64,000 bases of DNA from Rhodospirillales bacterium (GTDB taxonomy: Bacteria > Pseudomonadota > Alphaproteobacteria > Rhodospirillales > Thalassospiraceae), in NCBI GenBank assembly GCA_019634165.1, contig JAHQVT010000010.1:248001-312000 (forward strand), in the 5' to 3' direction. The position numbers and the translations under genes were made by a program. The first letter of the stretch is position 1. Every line of letters begins with the position of its first letter. Positions 35,658-44,827 of this stretch are shown in pieces. The notes beneath the pieces were generated by a model. It was given only the letters and a program-made list of their open reading frames with translations. It ran no database searches and was not told where the DNA came from.

Positions 35658-36695
35658 TCAGCCCTTGGCCTGCTCGAGATATCCGCTAAGAACCGCCGCC
35701 ACATTAAGGCCGATCACGTCATGGGCATAACCGCCTTCCATGACGAAAACGGTCTTAAGGCCCAACCGGCCGATCATCTGCCCGATGCGGTTAAAATCAT
35801 CGGTCTGAAGTTTGAAATCACAGATCGGTTCAGCCTCATGCGCATCAACGCCAAGCGCAATCACCAAGGCATCCGGCTGCCATGTGACAAGTTTTTGCAT
35901 CGCCTTGGCATAGGCCTGCCCCCATGCACCAAAATCACTGCCACCCGAAAGCGGGATATTAAGGTTCGCACCCTGCCCGTCATTGCGCCCGGTTTCATTG
36001 GCATAGCCCATAAAGAACGGGAATTGCTGGCTCGGATCAGCATGGATCGAAATGGTCAAAACATCGCCACGCTCATAGAAAATATCCTGCGTGCCATTGC
36101 CGTGATGATAATCGATATCCAGGATCGCGACCTTTTTCGCCCCCTTGGCAATCATCTGCTGGGCGGCAATGGCGGAATTATTCAAAAAACAATATCCGCC
36201 GTAACGATTGGCATGGGCGTGATGCCCCGGTGGGCGGGTCAGGGCAAAGGATGCTTCGCCGTCATTCCACGTGGCATCGGCCGCCGAACTCACAGTTTGC
36301 GCACCCCAATAAGCTGCTTTCCACGTGCCTTGCGTGATCGGGGTGTCCGATGAAATGGCAAACTGACCTAAACGTGCGCTGATATGTTTTGGATTGCCGC
36401 CGGAAAAACCCGCTGTCGGCCAAACATAGGGGAATGCATCGCCCTTATTTCCGACCTTGGTCCATTCATCCCATGCGTTTTCGATAAAATCGAGATAATC
36501 AGGATCATGAACCGCACGGATCGGTTCCATGCCATGATCGGCCGGATCAACCAATTGCGCCTGAACCGCATGGGCAACCGCATCACGAATGATGGGAATG
36601 CGTCGGGCATTTTCAAAACAGGGCACCATGCGCCCGTGATGCATTTCGCCTGCCCCGTCATGGGCATCGTGACGGGCATTAAAGAAGACGCGCAT
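35658..36695 (-). CDS. Acetylpolyamine amidohydrolase (histone-deacetylase family)
   Basis: Zinc amidohydrolase of the arginase/deacetylase fold, expected to deacetylate acetylated polyamines such as acetylputrescine or acetylspermine. The active site is intact: RPPGHHAHANRYGGYCFLNN (the tandem His), DIDYHHGNGTQDIFY (zinc Asp and His), and the late EGGYAHDVIGLN. The N-terminal MRVFFNARHDAHDG and the 345-residue length match bacterial acetylpolyamine amidohydrolases, as does the loop insertion around residues 70-100. AGGGAAACG precedes the ATG. No polyamine genes are adjacent. Confidence 0.88.
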   Translation of the reverse strand: MRVFFNARHDAHDGAGEMHHGRMVPCFENARRIPIIRDAVAHAVQAQLVDPADHGMEPIRAVHDPDYLDFIENAWDEWTKVGNKGDAFPYVWPTAGFSGGNPKHISARLGQFAISSDTPITQGTWKAAYWGAQTVSSAADATWNDGEASFALTRPPGHHAHANRYGGYCFLNNSAIAAQQMIAKGAKKVAILDIDYHHGNGTQDIFYERGDVLTISIHADPSQQFPFFMGYANETGRNDGQGANLNIPLSGGSDFGAWGQAYAKAMQKLVTWQPDALVIALGVDAHEAEPICDFKLQTDDFNRIGQMIGRLGLKTVFVMEGGYAHDVIGLNVAAVLSGYLEQAKG

Positions 36696-36772
36696 AGCAT
36701 CGTTTCCCTGTTTTGGATAAAGGACAGGGCATTACAATAACGCCCTGTCTCTTGATTGTCCGAAGAAAACGG

Positions 36773-37942
36773 CTATTTCTTGGCGGTATAAAGCAGTTTT
36801 TCGATGGTATCGAGAAAACCACCAAGATGTTTGCGCAGGTTTTCCGACTGATCTGCCAGACGCCCCGCCATGTCACGCGTGGTATCAGCAGCATCGCCAG
36901 TCCGCCCGGCCATATCGGAAACCACGGTGATGTTATCGGTTACTTCCTGTGCCCCGCTTGATGCCTGTTCGACATTGCGCGTGATGTTCGATGACAGGTT
37001 GGCTTGCGTTTCAACATTGCCCGAAATGGTGTTGGACCGTGCCGCAAGATCATCAATCACCCCGGCAATCTCGCGGATCGCACCAACCGATTGTTCAATC
37101 GCAGTCTGGATATCCTGAACTTTTTCTTCGATGCTTTCGGTTGCCTTACTGGTCTGGTTGGCAAGGCCTTTGACCTCGTTGGCGACAACAGCAAAACCTT
37201 TGCCTGCTTCGCCCGCACGGGCAGCCTCAATCGTGGCATTCAAGGCAAGAAGATTGGTCTGGGCTGCAATATCACGGATAAAGCTGACAACTTCGACAAT
37301 CTCACCAGCAGCAGTTTCAAGTTCGCCAATACGACCATCGGTCTCCTGTGCCAGTCCATTTGCACGGTTGGCAATCTCGACCGAGTCTCGTGCCTGATCG
37401 GCAACTTCGCGGATCGACTGGTTAAGTTCTTCGGAGGCCGTTGAAACCTCGGTCACGTTGCTTGCGGTCTGGCGTGCGGCTGCGGCAACATTGGTTGACC
37501 GTGAACTGGTTTCATGGGCAATGGTGTTGGCCTCGCCCGACGCATTGGCAAGTGCCGATGCCGCATTGGCGATATCGTCAACCGCCTCGAACGACCCGCT
37601 TTTGAACTCGCCAAGGATTTCTGCAAACCCTGAAAGCTTCTGCTCAATGGATGCGGTCGCGGCATTGATGCGTTTGGCCGAAGACAAATATTCGCCAACC
37701 AATCCGGTTTCAACGATACGCCGATAATAACGATTTTCCGACACAGCGCCCATTGATGCGGCACTTTCGCGCAAAAACGCATCATTGCGGTCGATCAGTC
37801 GGTTGATCGCGACAAACAAGTCGCGCATGTCGGGATGGCTGTCGACGTTGGTAATACGCGCCTCGTAATCACCTTCGGCTGCGGCCAGAACCACGTCGAG
37901 TGCCTTCTTGATACCTGTCTTGGAACCACCAAATAGCGCCAT
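36773..37942 (-). CDS. Soluble methyl-accepting chemotaxis protein
   Basis: Cytoplasmic chemoreceptor of 389 residues. After an N-terminal region (about 1-100) with no transmembrane segment there is a long coiled-coil signalling domain. The hairpin tip, which binds CheA and CheW, is [20 protein letters not shown] followed by [18 protein letters not shown]. It lacks its own sensor PAS domain; the PAS protein is encoded just upstream, 23 bases away, in the same direction. The pair looks like an Aer-type receptor split in two genes. Confidence 0.88.
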   Translation of the reverse strand: MALFGGSKTGIKKALDVVLAAAEGDYEARITNVDSHPDMRDLFVAINRLIDRNDAFLRESAASMGAVSENRYYRRIVETGLVGEYLSSAKRINAATASIEQKLSGFAEILGEFKSGSFEAVDDIANAASALANASGEANTIAHETSSRSTNVAAAARQTASNVTEVSTASEELNQSIREVADQARDSVEIANRANGLAQETDGRIGELETAAGEIVEVVSFIRDIAAQTNLLALNATIEAARAGEAGKGFAVVANEVKGLANQTSKATESIEEKVQDIQTAIEQSVGAIREIAGVIDDLAARSNTISGNVETQANLSSNITRNVEQASSGAQEVTDNITVVSDMAGRTGDAADTTRDMAGRLADQSENLRKHLGGFLDTIEKLLYTAKK

Positions 37943-37965
37943 TTCGAACCTCGAACCTTCGTCGT

Positions 37966-38499
37966 CTAAAGACTTTGGATGAATTTATCGTATGCCATAC
38001 CGGCATCCGAAAGTTTTTGGGCAAGGGCGGCGGATGCAGCATTCATCCCGTCCTTGCGGTTGCTGTTTGCATCCTCAATCTTGCGGAGCTCCGCATAGAG
38101 AGGAACAATCTTGTCACTCAGTACCTTGGGGTCTGCCACGCGACGGTTGGAATGGTATCCAATGACCTTATGATTGGCATCAAAGGTCGGCGTCACATGG
38201 GCGTAAACCCAATAATGATCTCCCTTTTTACCCATGTTCAAAACATAGGCAAAAATCTCGTTCCCGGCACTGATCTGATCCCACAGCAATTTGAAAATAC
38301 ACCGTGGCATATCGGGATGACGGATCATTGAGTGCGGCTGTCCCAGCACTTCTTTTTCCGTAAAATCAGACATTCGTAGAAACAACTGATTGGCATAGGT
38401 AATACGCCCCTTAAGGTCGGTCTTACTGACAATCAGTTCTTCCGGCTTAAATTTACGTTCCTTGCCGGATGGCTGAACGTTCAAACGTTTCTCGCTCAC
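37966..38499 (-). CDS. PAS domain protein paired with the chemoreceptor
   Basis: A 177-residue soluble PAS protein of the Aer/aerotaxis class. [53 protein letters not shown], then the [18 protein letters not shown] and [11 protein letters not shown] blocks are nearly those of Aer PAS, which binds FAD. The C-terminal 50 residues are helical, without membrane segment or signalling domain. It probably reports redox or oxygen to the chemoreceptor encoded downstream. The start is GTG at 38499. Confidence 0.82.
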   Translation of the reverse strand: MSEKRLNVQPSGKERKFKPEELIVSKTDLKGRITYANQLFLRMSDFTEKEVLGQPHSMIRHPDMPRCIFKLLWDQISAGNEIFAYVLNMGKKGDHYWVYAHVTPTFDANHKVIGYHSNRRVADPKVLSDKIVPLYAELRKIEDANSNRKDGMNAASAALAQKLSDAGMAYDKFIQSL

Positions 38500-38834
38500 C
38501 TTGATACCCCGTTTATTCCGGACTCGTCTTACAATTCTGACGTGCTGGTACGTTTAATCTTTCGATTATCATGTAACCTTGGCTCTGCGAAGAAAAAACG
38601 CAATTTTTTCATATACTTCATAGCAAAATCAATTTTTTGGAAATTCAGAATAATTCTAAAAAACCGCAGCGATCATTCCACATGGCACCTATTATTTCCC
38701 GCGCAACATACTCGACCACGCCATGACAAAGCCTGATACATGTCAAGGCCGGTCAATTTTCAAATAAGAATGATTAACCAATCGCTGGAACATTTGCTTT
38801 ATCATCATACCAGAAACCGCATGCAGGGGTCGAA
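38500..38834. other. Intergenic region, divergent promoters
   Basis: This AT-rich gap separates the PAS gene (minus) from a small unknown gene (plus). Near 38734-38747 the minus strand reads TTGACATGTATCAG, a weak resemblance to an FNR/Anr site. I see no gene and no strong hairpin. Confidence 0.4.
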
Positions 38835-39224
38835 ATGTCGCAAGATCTTCGGAACTTTCCATACCGCGTGGTTATTCACGAAAAGCATTCCGCTCAAGCC
38901 GTGCTTGATTGGCTAGATAAGAATGTCCGAAGCGATATGTGGACCATGGGCATTCGCAATATCGAATTACCAAGATCAGGCCAATCCGCGCCGTTCGTTG
39001 ACATGGTGATCTATTTCGCCCGCCGTGACGACATGGACCTGTTTCGTGAACGCTGGGCTGGGAAAACCCGCGAACATAAGATCAAACTTCATGGCTGGCG
39101 GGCCGCCCTTTATGCCCTTAAGCACCCAAAGGTCGAAATGGTTGCTTATGAAAAGTCCGACGATGCTACGACCAAAACTGCCACAAACAAATCCCGAGAA
39201 CTAAAAAAGCCCCGCGCAACCTAA
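38835..39224 (+). CDS. Small conserved-looking protein of unknown function
   Basis: A 129-residue protein I cannot assign. It has an ordered front part (FPYRVVIHEKHSAQAVLDWLDKNV ... FVDMVIYFARRDDMDLFRERW) that reads as an alpha/beta domain, and a basic, Lys- and Thr-rich tail from about residue 110. No signal peptide, cysteines or metal motif. AGGGG lies before the ATG. Its final codons lie inside the hairpin that terminates the convergent BMP gene. Confidence 0.6.
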   Translation: MSQDLRNFPYRVVIHEKHSAQAVLDWLDKNVRSDMWTMGIRNIELPRSGQSAPFVDMVIYFARRDDMDLFRERWAGKTREHKIKLHGWRAALYALKHPKVEMVAYEKSDDATTKTATNKSRELKKPRAT

Positions 39225-39236
39225 TACACGGGGCTT
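39207..39236 (-). terminator. Rho-independent terminator of the BMP gene
   Basis: AAGCCCCG and CGGGGCTT pair over eight bases. On the minus strand TTTTAG follows, making a strong terminator for the gene ending at 39274. It overlaps the 3' end of the convergent unknown gene. Confidence 0.82.
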
Positions 39237-39273
39237 CGTCATTTAACCGATCCGGAAGGATCGAAAGTCTGAC

Positions 39274-40356
39274 TTATTTCGGCAGTTCTGCGTCGATGCC
39301 TTTGATGTACCAGTCCATGCCAAGCAGCATGCCATCTTCAGCAACTTCGCCGTCCTTGATGCGCAATTCGCCTGCCTGATCATAGATCGGGCCGGTGAAC
39401 GGGTGGAATTCACCCGACGAGATTTTGGCAGCGGTTTCTTCTGCCAGTGCTTTTACGTCAGCAGGCATGTTGGTGTAAGGCGCCATTTCAACCATGCCGC
39501 TATCAATACCACCCCAGGTGTCGGTCGACTCCCAGGTGCCGTCTACAACAGCTTTGGCACGTGCGACATAGTATTTGTCCCAGTTATCAACAATCGCGGT
39601 CAGCTGTGCTTTCGGTGCGAATTTGATCATGTCAGAAGCCTGACCGAAACCAAGAACGCCACGGTTTTCAGCAACCTGAAGCGGAGCCGGGCTATCGGTG
39701 TGCTGAACCATAATGTCTGCACCCTGATCGATCAGGGCCTTGGCAGCATCGCCTTCTTTGCCCGGATCATACCAAGTGTTTGCCCAAACGATTTTAACCT
39801 TAACGTCCGGGTTAACCGACCATGCACCCATCATGAAGGAGTTGATGCCACGGACAACTTCCGGGATCGGGAAGGAACCGACATATCCAACAACGTTCGA
39901 TTTGGTCATTTTACCGGCGATGACACCAGCAACATAACGGCCTTCATAGAAACGTGCAGCATAGGTCGACAGGTTGTCGGCACGTTTGTAACCGGTTGCA
40001 TGTTCGAACTTGACGTTCGGGAACTGTTTGGCAACTTTTTCGGTCGGGTTCATATAGCCAAACGAGGTCGTGAAGATCAGGTTATGGCCGGTCTGGGCCA
40101 TCTGACGGATCACACGTTCAGCATCGGCACCTTCTGGAACGCTTTCGACATAGCTGGTCGAAGCAGCGTCACCAAGTTCAGATTCGATCGCCTGACGGCC
40201 GATGTCATGGCGGTAAGACCAGCCATGGTCACCAATCGGGCCAACATAAACAAAACCGACTTTTGCGTCTTCGGCCTGGGCAGCACCCATTCCGGTTGCA
40301 AGCGCACCAACGGCTGCGACAGCAGCGATCGTACGCTTCATGAAACTTGCATTCAT
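39274..40356 (-). CDS. BMP family ABC transporter substrate-binding protein
   Basis: Periplasmic binding protein of the BmpA/PnrA family, whose members bind purine and other nucleosides or bases. A signal peptide ends near AQAED (about residue 29). Family features: KVGFVYVGPIGDHGWSYRHDIGRQA, NLIFTTSFGYMNPTEKVAKQFPNVKFEHATGYK, NVVGYVGSFPIPEVVRGINSFMMGA, and DIMVQHTDSP. It has 360 residues. The two permeases and ATPase upstream, and guanine deaminase and xanthine dehydrogenase beyond, point to purine uptake. Confidence 0.9.
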   Translation of the reverse strand: MNASFMKRTIAAVAAVGALATGMGAAQAEDAKVGFVYVGPIGDHGWSYRHDIGRQAIESELGDAASTSYVESVPEGADAERVIRQMAQTGHNLIFTTSFGYMNPTEKVAKQFPNVKFEHATGYKRADNLSTYAARFYEGRYVAGVIAGKMTKSNVVGYVGSFPIPEVVRGINSFMMGAWSVNPDVKVKIVWANTWYDPGKEGDAAKALIDQGADIMVQHTDSPAPLQVAENRGVLGFGQASDMIKFAPKAQLTAIVDNWDKYYVARAKAVVDGTWESTDTWGGIDSGMVEMAPYTNMPADVKALAEETAAKISSGEFHPFTGPIYDQAGELRIKDGEVAEDGMLLGMDWYIKGIDAELPK

Positions 40357-40516
40357 TCGTTAGGTCTCCCTGTTAATCAGCAGATCAGGATTTAAACACA
40401 ATCCACAAAGCATTCAATGACGTGTTCACACCTGAACCAAGACTCAGTCAAACCGATCACAGTTGCGATCAATCGGCTTGTGTGAGTTTTGGTCCGGCAT
40501 GAGCCTTCCTCCCGTC

Positions 40517-40580
40517 GGGTCGGAACATCATGTAACGTGTTCCGATCCCACAAACAGACCGCCCCTTACTGGGCCGGTCT
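40517..40580 (-). repeat. Two intercistronic stem-loops before the BMP gene
   Basis: The first stem pairs GGGTCGGAACA (40517-40527) with TGTTCCGATCC (40538-40548), 11 pairs with one G-U. The second pairs AGACCG-C-CCC with GGG-C-CGGTCT (40556-40580) and contains the permease stop codon in its loop. Neither has a T run. They probably set mRNA stability or separate expression of the binding-protein gene from the permease genes. Confidence 0.6.
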
Positions 40581-41486
40581 AAACGCCTGACCGATGCAGG
40601 CCGGCGCATTCAGTCTGATCTTCGCACGGTCACTGGAAATAATCACCAGCACAATCACGGTCGCCAGATATGGCAGCATCGACATGAACTGGCTAGGCAC
40701 ATGAATGCCCGCGCCCTGTGCATGAAGCTGCATCACCGAAATCAAACCAAACATATAAGCCCCGGCCATCAAACGACCCGGACGCCATGTTGCAAACACC
40801 ACAAGTGCAAGCGCAATCCAGCCACGACCAGCAGTCATGTTTTCCGCCCACATCGGCGTATAGGATAGCGAAAGATAAGCCCCGGCAAGGCCCGCCATGC
40901 CCCCACCAAACATGGTGGCAAGATAGCGGATTTTAATCACGGAATAGCCAATCGCATGCGCCGAGCTATGGGAGTCCCCAACCGCCTTAAGCACAAGCCC
41001 CGCACGCGATTTGGTCAGGAACCAGCCAATGCCAAACACGACCGAAATTGACAGATAAACAAGAAAATCCTGCCCAAACAAAATCGGCCCGATCACTGGA
41101 ATGGCACTGATGCCCGGGATCGAAAGCGACGGCAGCGGATCAATCGCAAACCCGACAAAACCAGACCCGACAAGGGCTGAAAAACCAACACCAAAGATCG
41201 TCAAGGCCAACCCGGTTGCCACCTGATTTGCCATCAGGGTCAGGGTCAAAAACGCAAAGATCAGCGACATAAACACACCGGCAACAACCGCCGCAACAAT
41301 GCCAAGGATGGCCGAACCACTAGATGCGGTAACGGCAAATCCGGCAATCGCACCAACCAGCATCATGCCTTCGACACCAAGGTTCAAGACACCGGCCTTT
41401 TCCGTGATCAATTCACCAGATGCCGCAAGTAAAAGCGGGGTTGATGCGGTAATCACCGTCAGGATGAAAGGAACAATCCATTCCAT
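40566..41486 (-). CDS. ABC transporter permease, nucleoside-type (YufQ/NupQ-like)
   Basis: Second permease of the BMP-type importer. It is 306 residues with about eight to nine hydrophobic segments and carries the family signatures LTVITASTPLLLAASGELITEKAGVLNLGVEGMMLVGA and GVGFSALVGSG. It overlaps the preceding permease by one base (TAATG). GGGAGAA precedes the ATG. Confidence 0.88.
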   Translation of the reverse strand: MEWIVPFILTVITASTPLLLAASGELITEKAGVLNLGVEGMMLVGAIAGFAVTASSGSAILGIVAAVVAGVFMSLIFAFLTLTLMANQVATGLALTIFGVGFSALVGSGFVGFAIDPLPSLSIPGISAIPVIGPILFGQDFLVYLSISVVFGIGWFLTKSRAGLVLKAVGDSHSSAHAIGYSVIKIRYLATMFGGGMAGLAGAYLSLSYTPMWAENMTAGRGWIALALVVFATWRPGRLMAGAYMFGLISVMQLHAQGAGIHVPSQFMSMLPYLATVIVLVIISSDRAKIRLNAPACIGQAFRPAQ

Positions 41487-42565
41487 TATGCGGTTCTCCC
41501 TTTGGCCGCGGTTGAACCGAAACGAATACGGTATTTGGTCAGAACGTCACATGCCAGCAGGAAGAACAACAATATCCCCTGAAACAGGCCGGTCACCGCA
41601 TTGGGAAGCCCAAGCGTAATCTGGGCCAATTCCCCACCGAGGTAAGTCAGGGCCATGATCAGCCCGCCAAACAAAATCCCCACCGGATGCAAGCGCCCCA
41701 AAAAGGCAACAATGATCGCGGTAAAGCCATAACCCGGCGAAATAGATGGTTGGAGCTGCCCAATCGGACCAGCGACCTCAAACAAACCAGCCAAACCGGC
41801 AAGACCACCGCCCAAAAGAAGCGTGAACCACACCATGCGTTTTTGCCGGAACCCAACGTGGCGGGCGGCCTGTGGTGCCTTGCCCACAACACGCAATTGG
41901 AACCCAATCACAGATTTCGACAGCAATAACCACCCGGCAATCACAACAAACACCGCAAGTGCCGTCCCAAGATGCACACGGGTTCCATCATAAATCACCG
42001 GCAGCAATCCGGCATCCGGGAACGGACGCGATTCCGGGAAGTTAAACCCTTCGGGATTGCGCCACGGACCATGGACAAGGAAGCTTAGGAACAAGGTCGC
42101 AACATAGGTCAGCATCAAGCTTGTCAGGATTTCATTGGCGTTAAAGCGCGTGCGCAGCAATGCCGGAATTGCCCCCCAAAATGCCCCGCCAAGCGCACCA
42201 AGGATCAACATCCCCGGCAGCAAAAACATGCTTTCGCTATCATAGAAGTAAAGTGCCAGACCACCGCCAAAAATGGCCCCCATGGTCAATTGGCCTTCGG
42301 CCCCGATGTTCCAGACATTTGCCCGGAATCCCATGGCAAGACCCACGGCTATAATCACAAGCGGGGTTGCCTTAACAAACAGCTCGGAAATGCCATAGCT
42401 GTTGCTGATCGGCAGGATGAAGAAAGTATAAAGCGCATCAAACGGGTTCTTGCCCATAAAGGCAAAAATGATCCCGCCAACGACAAGTGTCATCAAGATC
42501 GCCAGAACCGGCGACAGATAAACCATCGCTTGGGAATGCTGGCGACGGGGTTCAAGCCTGACCAA
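41486..42565 (-). CDS. ABC transporter permease, nucleoside-type (YufP/NupP-like)
   Basis: First permease of the BMP-type importer, 359 residues with about nine hydrophobic segments. Signatures: GKNPFDALYTFF, ELFVKATPLVIIAVGLAMGFRANVWNIGAEGQLTMGA, and VGKAPQAARHVGFRQKRMVW. The TTG at 42565 has AAGGAGG five bases upstream, so I accept TTG as start; it overlaps the ATPase gene by 14 bases. Confidence 0.88.
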   Translation of the reverse strand: MVRLEPRRQHSQAMVYLSPVLAILMTLVVGGIIFAFMGKNPFDALYTFFILPISNSYGISELFVKATPLVIIAVGLAMGFRANVWNIGAEGQLTMGAIFGGGLALYFYDSESMFLLPGMLILGALGGAFWGAIPALLRTRFNANEILTSLMLTYVATLFLSFLVHGPWRNPEGFNFPESRPFPDAGLLPVIYDGTRVHLGTALAVFVVIAGWLLLSKSVIGFQLRVVGKAPQAARHVGFRQKRMVWFTLLLGGGLAGLAGLFEVAGPIGQLQPSISPGYGFTAIIVAFLGRLHPVGILFGGLIMALTYLGGELAQITLGLPNAVTGLFQGILLFFLLACDVLTKYRIRFGSTAAKGRTA

Positions 42566-44177
42566 CGCGACCTCCTTGGGTTTGGGTGTCCATCACCGGG
42601 GTCGCGTTGCCTTCAAGATCATGAAGCCCCCCCATCAACAAACCAATTTCTTCAATGCTGACATCGGCCATCGGGCGTGGCTTGGACATTTTGCCTTCCG
42701 ACATCACAACAACCGAATCACAAATGGCAAAAATCTCGTCAAGGTCTTGGGAAATCACCAAAACCGCCGTGCCCTTGGCCGCCAGATCAAGCAATGCCTG
42801 ATGAATGGCACTGGCCGCACCGGCATCCACCCCCCAGGTCGGCTGGGAAATCACCAGAACACCCGGGTCCTGAAGAATTTCACGACCAACGATAAATTTC
42901 TGAAGGTTCCCCCCCGAAAGCGATCCGGCCTCGGCACCGGCACCAGTGGTGCGCACATCAAACGTCTTGATGATGTTATCGGCAAAACTTTTGGTCGGAA
43001 CTTCACGAATAAGCCCCCGCGCGGCAAGCGCCATGCGGCGGAACGCGGTTAAGAAACCATTTTCCGACAAGCTCATATCCGGTACCGCACCGTGGCCATT
43101 GCGTTCTTCTGGAACGAACGCGGCCCCAAGACGGCGACGGCGGCGCGGACCAAAATGGGCAACCGATTTGCCATCAATCTTGATGGTATCTGGGGCTGCT
43201 TCCTGTTCGGTTTCGCCGGCCAACGCCTGAAACAGTTCGTTCTGGCCGTTCCCGGCAACACCGGCAACCCCCATGATTTCACCGCCTCGGACCTCAAGAT
43301 TGATGTCCTTAAGGTGGGTTCCAAACTGTTCGTCACTGATCAGTGACAAATCAGATACCGCAAGTCGAACGTCACCAAACTTTCGGGTTTCTCCCCGGTT
43401 GGGCGCGGTCAGTTTTTGGCCGATCATCATTTCGGCCATGGATTTTGCCGTTTCCGCGCGCGGGTCACAGCCACCAACCACTTTGCCACCGCGCAGGACC
43501 GTTGCCTTTTGGCACAGCGCCTTAACTTCATGCAGCTTGTGGCTGATATACAGGATCGCACAGCCTTCATCGGCGAGACGACGCAGCGTTTCAAACAGCT
43601 TTTCAACTTCCTGCGGCGTCAAAACTGATGTCGGCTCATCCAAAATAAGCAATTTGGGGTTCTGCAACAGGCAACGGACAATCTCGATGCGCTGACGTTC
43701 GCCAACCGACAGGGTGTAAACATGGCGATCCGGGTCAAGCGGCAGGCCATAAGTCTTTTCGACTTCAAGCACCCTTTGCCGCAATACATCCATATCGCGC
43801 ACGTCATTCATCGCCAGCGCGATGTTTTCAAGCACGGTCATGGTTTCAAACAGCGAGAAATGCTGGAACACCAAACCGATACCCATTTCACGTGCATCAT
43901 GCGGACTATGGATCGTCACCGGCGCGCCTTGCCAGATCAAGTCACCCTGATCGGCTTGCAGCACACCATAAATGATTTTCACAAGCGTACTTTTGCCTGC
44001 GCCATTTTCCCCGAGCAACGCATGGATTTCCCCCGGCTCGATCCGGAAACTGATATCATCATTGGCCAGACAGCCCGGAAAGGCCTTGGTCACACCGCGC
44101 ACTTCCAATTGCGCAGGTGCCGCCCCCTTTATCGCTTCTGCCCCGGCATCACCGGTCATTGACGTCACTGTTGCCAC
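42552..44177 (-). CDS. ABC transporter ATPase with two nucleotide-binding domains (YufO/NupO-like)
   Basis: Duplicated ATPase of the sugar/nucleoside importer class, 541 residues. The first domain has Walker A GENGAGKSTLVKIIYG, signature LSVGERQRIEIVRCL and Walker B LLILDEPTSVLTPQE. The second domain has VAGVAGNGQNELFQALAG (degenerate Walker A) and LSGGNLQKFIVGREI. This layout is typical of the RbsA/YufO type. The frame begins at a GTG at 44177; the ATG at 44159 is also possible. A purine or nucleoside substrate is inferred from neighbours. Confidence 0.9.
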   Translation of the reverse strand: MATVTSMTGDAGAEAIKGAAPAQLEVRGVTKAFPGCLANDDISFRIEPGEIHALLGENGAGKSTLVKIIYGVLQADQGDLIWQGAPVTIHSPHDAREMGIGLVFQHFSLFETMTVLENIALAMNDVRDMDVLRQRVLEVEKTYGLPLDPDRHVYTLSVGERQRIEIVRCLLQNPKLLILDEPTSVLTPQEVEKLFETLRRLADEGCAILYISHKLHEVKALCQKATVLRGGKVVGGCDPRAETAKSMAEMMIGQKLTAPNRGETRKFGDVRLAVSDLSLISDEQFGTHLKDINLEVRGGEIMGVAGVAGNGQNELFQALAGETEQEAAPDTIKIDGKSVAHFGPRRRRRLGAAFVPEERNGHGAVPDMSLSENGFLTAFRRMALAARGLIREVPTKSFADNIIKTFDVRTTGAGAEAGSLSGGNLQKFIVGREILQDPGVLVISQPTWGVDAGAASAIHQALLDLAAKGTAVLVISQDLDEIFAICDSVVVMSEGKMSKPRPMADVSIEEIGLLMGGLHDLEGNATPVMDTQTQGGRVGQA

Positions 44178-44245
44178 CCCTATCTAGCAATATGCTTTCA
44201 GTCGCCTTGCGGTTTTAACGCAGAACGGCCTGCAATCAAACGGTC

Positions 44246-44719
44246 TCAATATGTGATCTTGTCGGTTTTGGCATCCCATGCGGCAAATACTGCGCGCGCT
44301 TCGGGCAAATCGACATGAACAATTGGCAAAGAACGATCGTTAATCGGCTTTGCCACTTCATCATAAAGGAACTGATCATCGAAACCGATGGCAGCAGCAT
44401 CGTCGCGGCCATTGGCATAATAGATCTTATCAAGACGGGCCCAATAGATGGCCGAAAGGCACATCGGGCAAGGTTCGCAGCTTGTATAGATTTCACAACC
44501 CGACAGATTGAACGTATCAAGCTTCTGACAGGCCGCACGAATGGCACTGACTTCTGCATGCGCTGTTGGATCATTATTGGATGTGACATTGTTCCATCCT
44601 TCCGCAATCACTTCGCCATTGCGAACAATGATTGCCCCGAACGGTCCACCGCATCCCTCATCCATTTTTTGCCGCGATAAATCCACGGCACGGCGCATAT
44701 GGCCTTTGGCGTCACACAC
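44246..44719 (-). CDS. guaD: Guanine deaminase-like nucleoside/CMP deaminase
   Basis: Zinc deaminase of the cytidine/deoxycytidylate deaminase fold, expected to turn guanine into xanthine. PTAHAEVSAI holds the zinc His and the proton-shuttle Glu; SCEPCPMCLSAIYWA supplies the two zinc cysteines. The front GGPFGAIIVRNGEVIAEGWN and DDAAAIGFDDQFLYDEVAK are characteristic of the short GuaD-type guanine deaminases. GGAG is 9 bases before the GTG at 44719, which I choose over TTG at 44725; this gives 157 residues. Its product feeds xanthine dehydrogenase encoded upstream. Confidence 0.85.
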   Translation of the reverse strand: MCDAKGHMRRAVDLSRQKMDEGCGGPFGAIIVRNGEVIAEGWNNVTSNNDPTAHAEVSAIRAACQKLDTFNLSGCEIYTSCEPCPMCLSAIYWARLDKIYYANGRDDAAAIGFDDQFLYDEVAKPINDRSLPIVHVDLPEARAVFAAWDAKTDKITY

Positions 44720-44827
44720 TGCCAAACTCTCCTTTACGAAACCCCTGATCTGATCACCAGATCACCTGATTGGCCGTCATTTCGCGGCCATTTATCATTA
44801 ATTTTGCCTTTAAAGAAGGCTTTAAGC

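Noticed and set aside
38734-38747. TTGACATGTATCAG on the minus strand as an FNR/Anr site
   Set aside because: Two mismatches to TTGAT-N4-ATCAA, and the distance to the PAS gene is more than 230 bases.
39403-40395. A 330-codon open frame opposite the BMP gene
   Set aside because: Antisense shadow of a well-supported binding-protein gene.
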